Position numbers and translations under genes: made by a program | Notes under the pieces: generated by a model | The model's database searches: none | What the model saw: the letters and a program-made list of their open reading frames with translations, nothing else | Told to the model about the DNA's origin: nothing | Source of the DNA: Rhodoferax sp. | Lineage (GTDB): Bacteria; Pseudomonadota; Gammaproteobacteria; Burkholderiales; Burkholderiaceae_C | Direction of reading: 5' to 3' | Length of the DNA: 64,000 nt | Assembly (NCBI GenBank): GCA_008015235.1 | Contig: SSFF01000015.1 | Coordinates: 152,727 to 216,726, forward strand | In this document: piece by piece, positions 61,743 to 64,000 of the stretch | How the letters are laid out: each line of letters opens with the position of its first letter | How positions within the stretch are numbered: position 1 is the first letter of the stretch

Positions 61743-61810
61743 CACCGCTTGGCGTCGGCACATTCAATATGTGTCGGCGTCAGCGGCAACCGAAAAAAGC
61801 GAGTGAACCA

Positions 61811-62743
61811 ATGAGCAAAAACACACCTTCCAAGCCGGATTTCGGCAAGCCGCTGGAGGAAATGACGGCTGCTGACTTTGAGCGTGCGTCCCGCGCCGCC
61901 TCCACGCGCAGGGAGAATGCCAAGGACGTTCGATACTTCGTGCAGCAGGGCGGTGAATTACCGGCCTCCCCCGCCGTTATGGTGGCTTGGCTGACCAAAG
62001 TTGCCAGCCAGTTAGCCCCGGCCACTATTCAGCGGCGCATGGTGTCGGTGGGGCAATGGCACAGAGAAAACGGCTATCCATCGCCGCTGGATGATCCGCA
62101 AGTCAAAAGGGTATTCTCCGGCATTGGCCGAACGGTGGGATTAGCGCAGCGCACCGTCGCACCGTTGGTGCGGGATGACTTACTGGCGGTGTTGGCGGCA
62201 GTTGAGCGGCAGAAACCAATGCGAGCGGCCAGAGATTCGGCTTTGCTGCTGGTGATGTTTTGTGCAGCTTTGCGGCGCGGCTCTGCCATCAATGTGCGAG
62301 TGGAGGACATTACCGAGCATCAACTCGGAATCGACTTGATTCTGCGGCGGAGCAAAACCGATCAAGCCGGCAAGGGGCTGATCGTCAGCATCCCATATGC
62401 CCAGGGATCAAAATGCCCAGTCAAGGCCATCGCAAAGTGGCGCGAGATTTCTGGAATCACCACCGGCTATCTGTTCCGCAGCGTCAACAGGCACGATCAG
62501 GTTGGAAATGACAAGCTGCACGCCGACTCCGTGTGCCGGATCGTCAAGCATGCCGTCAAACTCGCCGGTCTGGACGAAAGCAAATACAGCTCGCACTCCG
62601 CACGGGCGGGATTCGTGACCTCCGCCGCCTCCGCACAGATGCCGTTGGCTGAGATTGCGCAGGTCACCAAGCATCGAGGGATGCAGAGCCTGCAACGCTA
62701 CCTGCGCGTGGTGGATCAGCGCAGGACGAAATCTTTGCTATGA
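61811..62743 (+). CDS. Tyrosine recombinase/integrase
   Basis: A 310-residue recombinase. The N-terminal SAM-like core-binding domain is at about residues 35-125. Catalytic domain: first Arg in ALRRGSAINVRVEDI, Lys in RRSKTDQAGKG, His-x-x-Arg in YSSHSARAGFVTSAA, second His in ITKHRG-like AQVTKHRGMQSL, and Tyr in QRYLRVVDQRRTKSLL. It is in the XerC/phage-integrase style. Upstream in-frame extension to 61703 has no ribosome-binding site. It could excise or integrate this island at the tRNA-Thr site, but it is not adjacent to the visible att fragment. Confidence 0.88.
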   Translation: MSKNTPSKPDFGKPLEEMTAADFERASRAASTRRENAKDVRYFVQQGGELPASPAVMVAWLTKVASQLAPATIQRRMVSVGQWHRENGYPSPLDDPQVKRVFSGIGRTVGLAQRTVAPLVRDDLLAVLAAVERQKPMRAARDSALLLVMFCAALRRGSAINVRVEDITEHQLGIDLILRRSKTDQAGKGLIVSIPYAQGSKCPVKAIAKWREISGITTGYLFRSVNRHDQVGNDKLHADSVCRIVKHAVKLAGLDESKYSSHSARAGFVTSAASAQMPLAEIAQVTKHRGMQSLQRYLRVVDQRRTKSLL

Positions 62744-62759
62744 GTAGCAGGCGGCGCAA

Positions 62760-62975
62760 TCACCACTCCGTCGCCGCCTGCTCGGCGGGCTCTTCCGGTG
62801 TTCGGTCACCACTCGCTGCGTCAGCAGGAATGCACTTCTTCGGAATGATCTGGATCGTTCCGTCGTCCCTCAAGCGGATGCGCACCCAATCACCGGCAGC
62901 CAGGCCGGCCGATTCCATCAGAGCAGACGGTATACGGCAGCCCACCGAGTGGCCCCACTTGGTCAGTTTCTGCAT
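62760..62975 (-). CDS. AbrB/MazE-family DNA-binding protein
   Basis: A 71-residue protein with a swapped-hairpin AbrB domain: MQKLTKWGHSVGCRIPSALM and ESAGLAAGDWVRIRLRDDGT. An acidic tail follows (SGDRTPEEPAEQAATEW). It looks like a MazE-type antitoxin, but no toxin gene follows: the stop is only 17 bp from the convergent integrase end. GGAG lies six bases before the ATG. It may be an orphan antitoxin or a stand-alone regulator. Confidence 0.78.
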   Translation of the reverse strand: MQKLTKWGHSVGCRIPSALMESAGLAAGDWVRIRLRDDGTIQIIPKKCIPADAASGDRTPEEPAEQAATEW

Positions 62976-63072
62976 CTTGCACTCCGTGTAAACAATGTAT
63001 AGCCATGAAATTGTCGGAGTCGCTGGCGTTGGTGACGCCGTGCCGCGAGCGGCCATGCTCGGTGCCGAGCGG

Positions 63073-63133
63073 TGGCTCCTACATGCCAATCACAGACTGG
63101 CTCCTATATGCCGGTCGGTGACAGGTGTCACCG
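63073..63133. repeat. Direct repeat plus 18-bp palindrome between divergent genes
   Basis: TGGCTCCTACATGCC (63073) and TGGCTCCTATATGCC (63098) differ at one position and start 25 bp apart. Four bases further is CGGTGACA-GG-TGTCACCG (63116-63133), a perfect 8-bp inverted repeat. They occupy the 271-bp divergent region between the AbrB gene and the gene at 63247. They are candidates for an operator, an attachment arm site or a transfer/replication site. Confidence 0.55.
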
Positions 63134-63246
63134 GAAGTGCATCGGCTGTAGCGCGGGGGCGCTAAATCCGGTACCGAAAAAAACGTCCAAAGCCAAGAAT
63201 CTTCACAACTGAGAGCACGGTGCTTTCAGTCTTACTTGGAGGTTCT

Positions 63247-63894
63247 ATGAAACTTGAAAAGCCTTTGGCTATCCCCCCGATCTTTGGTCAATCCCTGTAT
63301 CCGGACACCGACCTCCCCCCGGTGTCCATTCTCAAATATCAAGGTCTCAAAGGGGTGGTTCTGAGCCATATCATGGCGACCGATCCTAATACCGACGTGA
63401 GGCCGCTGATGGTGCGGGACATCCAAGGTAAGGAGTTGTCGGACAAGCAGAAAATTGCGCTGGAAAAAGCCCGCTTGGTGGCATTGCAGACGCTGTCCAC
63501 TATTGGTCAAGACATCCTGGAACGGAATCTGACCACGTTCATCGTGACTCGCCAAATTAGGCCGCTCACGAAAGATCGATTGGCGCGCCGCAAGTCTCGC
63601 AAGAACGATTCGGAGGAAAGCGACAACGCATTCGCTTTGTCCAAGGGCTGGCTGACTGTCCCGCAGGCGGCAAAACGCTTTCCTTTCACGGAAGGGGCTA
63701 TCCGTCACATGATTTTTCAGGCCGAAGCCTACGTCAGAGTGAAGAAGCGTCCGTCGAAAGCGAGTTCGACCAAGAAGAAGCCTTACGTCCCCGATGGCTT
63801 CCTCGACGTGATCGTGAGGATTCCCAATAAGCGCCGGGTTTTTCTCGATGAGAAGAAGTTCGCCGCATGGATGTCGCAATCGCAGGGTGCTTAA
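63247..63894 (+). CDS. Hypothetical island protein with a possible C-terminal HTH
   Basis: A 215-residue basic protein starting MKLEKPLAIPPIFGQSLYPD. The middle is Lys/Arg-rich (RLARRKSRKNDSEESD). A segment near residues 145-175 (GWLTVPQAAKRFPFTEGAIR and HMIFQAEAYVRVKKRP) looks like an excisionase-type helix-turn-helix, and the C-terminal FLDEKKFAAWMSQSQGA completes it. ATG follows GGAGGTTCT. Probably a DNA-binding protein of the island; no closer identity. No gene is seen from its end to the window end. Confidence 0.6.
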   Translation: MKLEKPLAIPPIFGQSLYPDTDLPPVSILKYQGLKGVVLSHIMATDPNTDVRPLMVRDIQGKELSDKQKIALEKARLVALQTLSTIGQDILERNLTTFIVTRQIRPLTKDRLARRKSRKNDSEESDNAFALSKGWLTVPQAAKRFPFTEGAIRHMIFQAEAYVRVKKRPSKASSTKKKPYVPDGFLDVIVRIPNKRRVFLDEKKFAAWMSQSQGA

Positions 63895-64000
63895 GCCAGT
63901 CCGAAGAAACCACTCATTAATTAACCAGCGAAGCTGCTGTGCTGTCATTGATTAATCGCTAGCTCCAGTTTGTAGCCCTAGAGATTGATGATGTGATTAC

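Larger units (their letters stand above)
41481..64000. mobile_element. Integrative genomic island, left end; right end outside the window
   Basis: The left boundary is the tRNA-Thr fragment. To its right are defence genes, a toxin-antitoxin pair, an orphan AbrB regulator, a tyrosine recombinase at 61811 and several unknown genes, with many small overlaps and mixed base composition. The tRNA fragment is on the minus strand with its 3-prime end on the left, so the intact or displaced 5-prime half should lie to the right beyond 64000. No second copy of the 46-nt core was seen within the window. Extent beyond the window is unknown. Confidence 0.75.

Noticed and set aside
63073-63112. A CRISPR array
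   Set aside because: Only two repeat units with a 10-bp spacer, far from CRISPR dimensions, and no cas genes in the window.
63895-64000. Coding or structural features in the last 106 bp
   Set aside because: Short AT-rich stretch with TTAATTAA-like and ATTAAT motifs, but nothing that can be called.

Overview
This 64-kb window is chromosomal DNA of a GC-rich betaproteobacterium. Gene content, the lspA-ileS-ribF order, the Liv transporter, the paired pimeloyl-CoA-type dehydrogenases and a family of short dispersed hairpin repeats suggest order Burkholderiales, probably family Comamonadaceae (Rhodoferax/Polaromonas/Acidovorax-like). The placement rests on protein and gene-order recognition only; no 16S rRNA gene is present.

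Positions 1-41.4 kb look like core genome. They hold the end of a tyrosine/homogentisate catabolic locus (fumarylacetoacetase, VOC protein, divergent LysR), housekeeping genes (qor, lspA, ileS, ribF, purN, an RsmB/NOP methyltransferase, rpmB-rpmG, trxB, a Crp/Fnr regulator, ftsK, lolA, rarA), an acyl-CoA dehydrogenase pair, and a five-EF-hand protein divergent from a two-component system. A signalling cluster at 26.9-33.4 kb encodes an HTH-receiver protein, a receiver, a PAS-GGDEF-EAL protein, a histidine kinase, a small unknown protein and an HDOD protein. A livHMGF branched-chain amino-acid transporter operon follows, without its binding-protein gene. Threaded through the core are at least four copies of one 55-bp repeat; it supplies the end of purN and the signal-peptide region of lolA.

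From 41.48 kb to the end of the window the character changes to accessory DNA. The junction is marked by a 46-nt 3-prime fragment of a tRNA-Thr(CGT) gene followed by a terminator, as expected where an integrative element has split a tRNA gene. A complete tRNA-Thr(CGT) with a different body sequence lies 1.2 kb inside. The element carries a PD-(D/E)XK protein, a zinc-ribbon protein, a C39-like cysteine-peptidase-like protein, an XRE regulator with a clear multi-half-site operator, a lipoprotein and alpha/beta hydrolase pair, a Phd/RelE toxin-antitoxin pair, a tyrosine recombinase, an AbrB-type regulator and several unknown genes.

The centrepiece is a compact operon at 49.1-61.1 kb: SNF2-type helicase, AIPR-family protein, beta-class N6-adenine DNA methyltransferase, PHP-AAA ATPase of the TrlF type, and a type III Res-like helicase-nuclease. 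The genes overlap or nearly touch and end at one strong terminator. Together they look like an extended restriction-modification system in which a type III-like Mod/Res pair is combined with three further large components. The toxin-antitoxin pair directly upstream may be co-transcribed. The methyltransferase gene has a strikingly AT-rich first two-thirds, which suggests cassette exchange of its specificity region.
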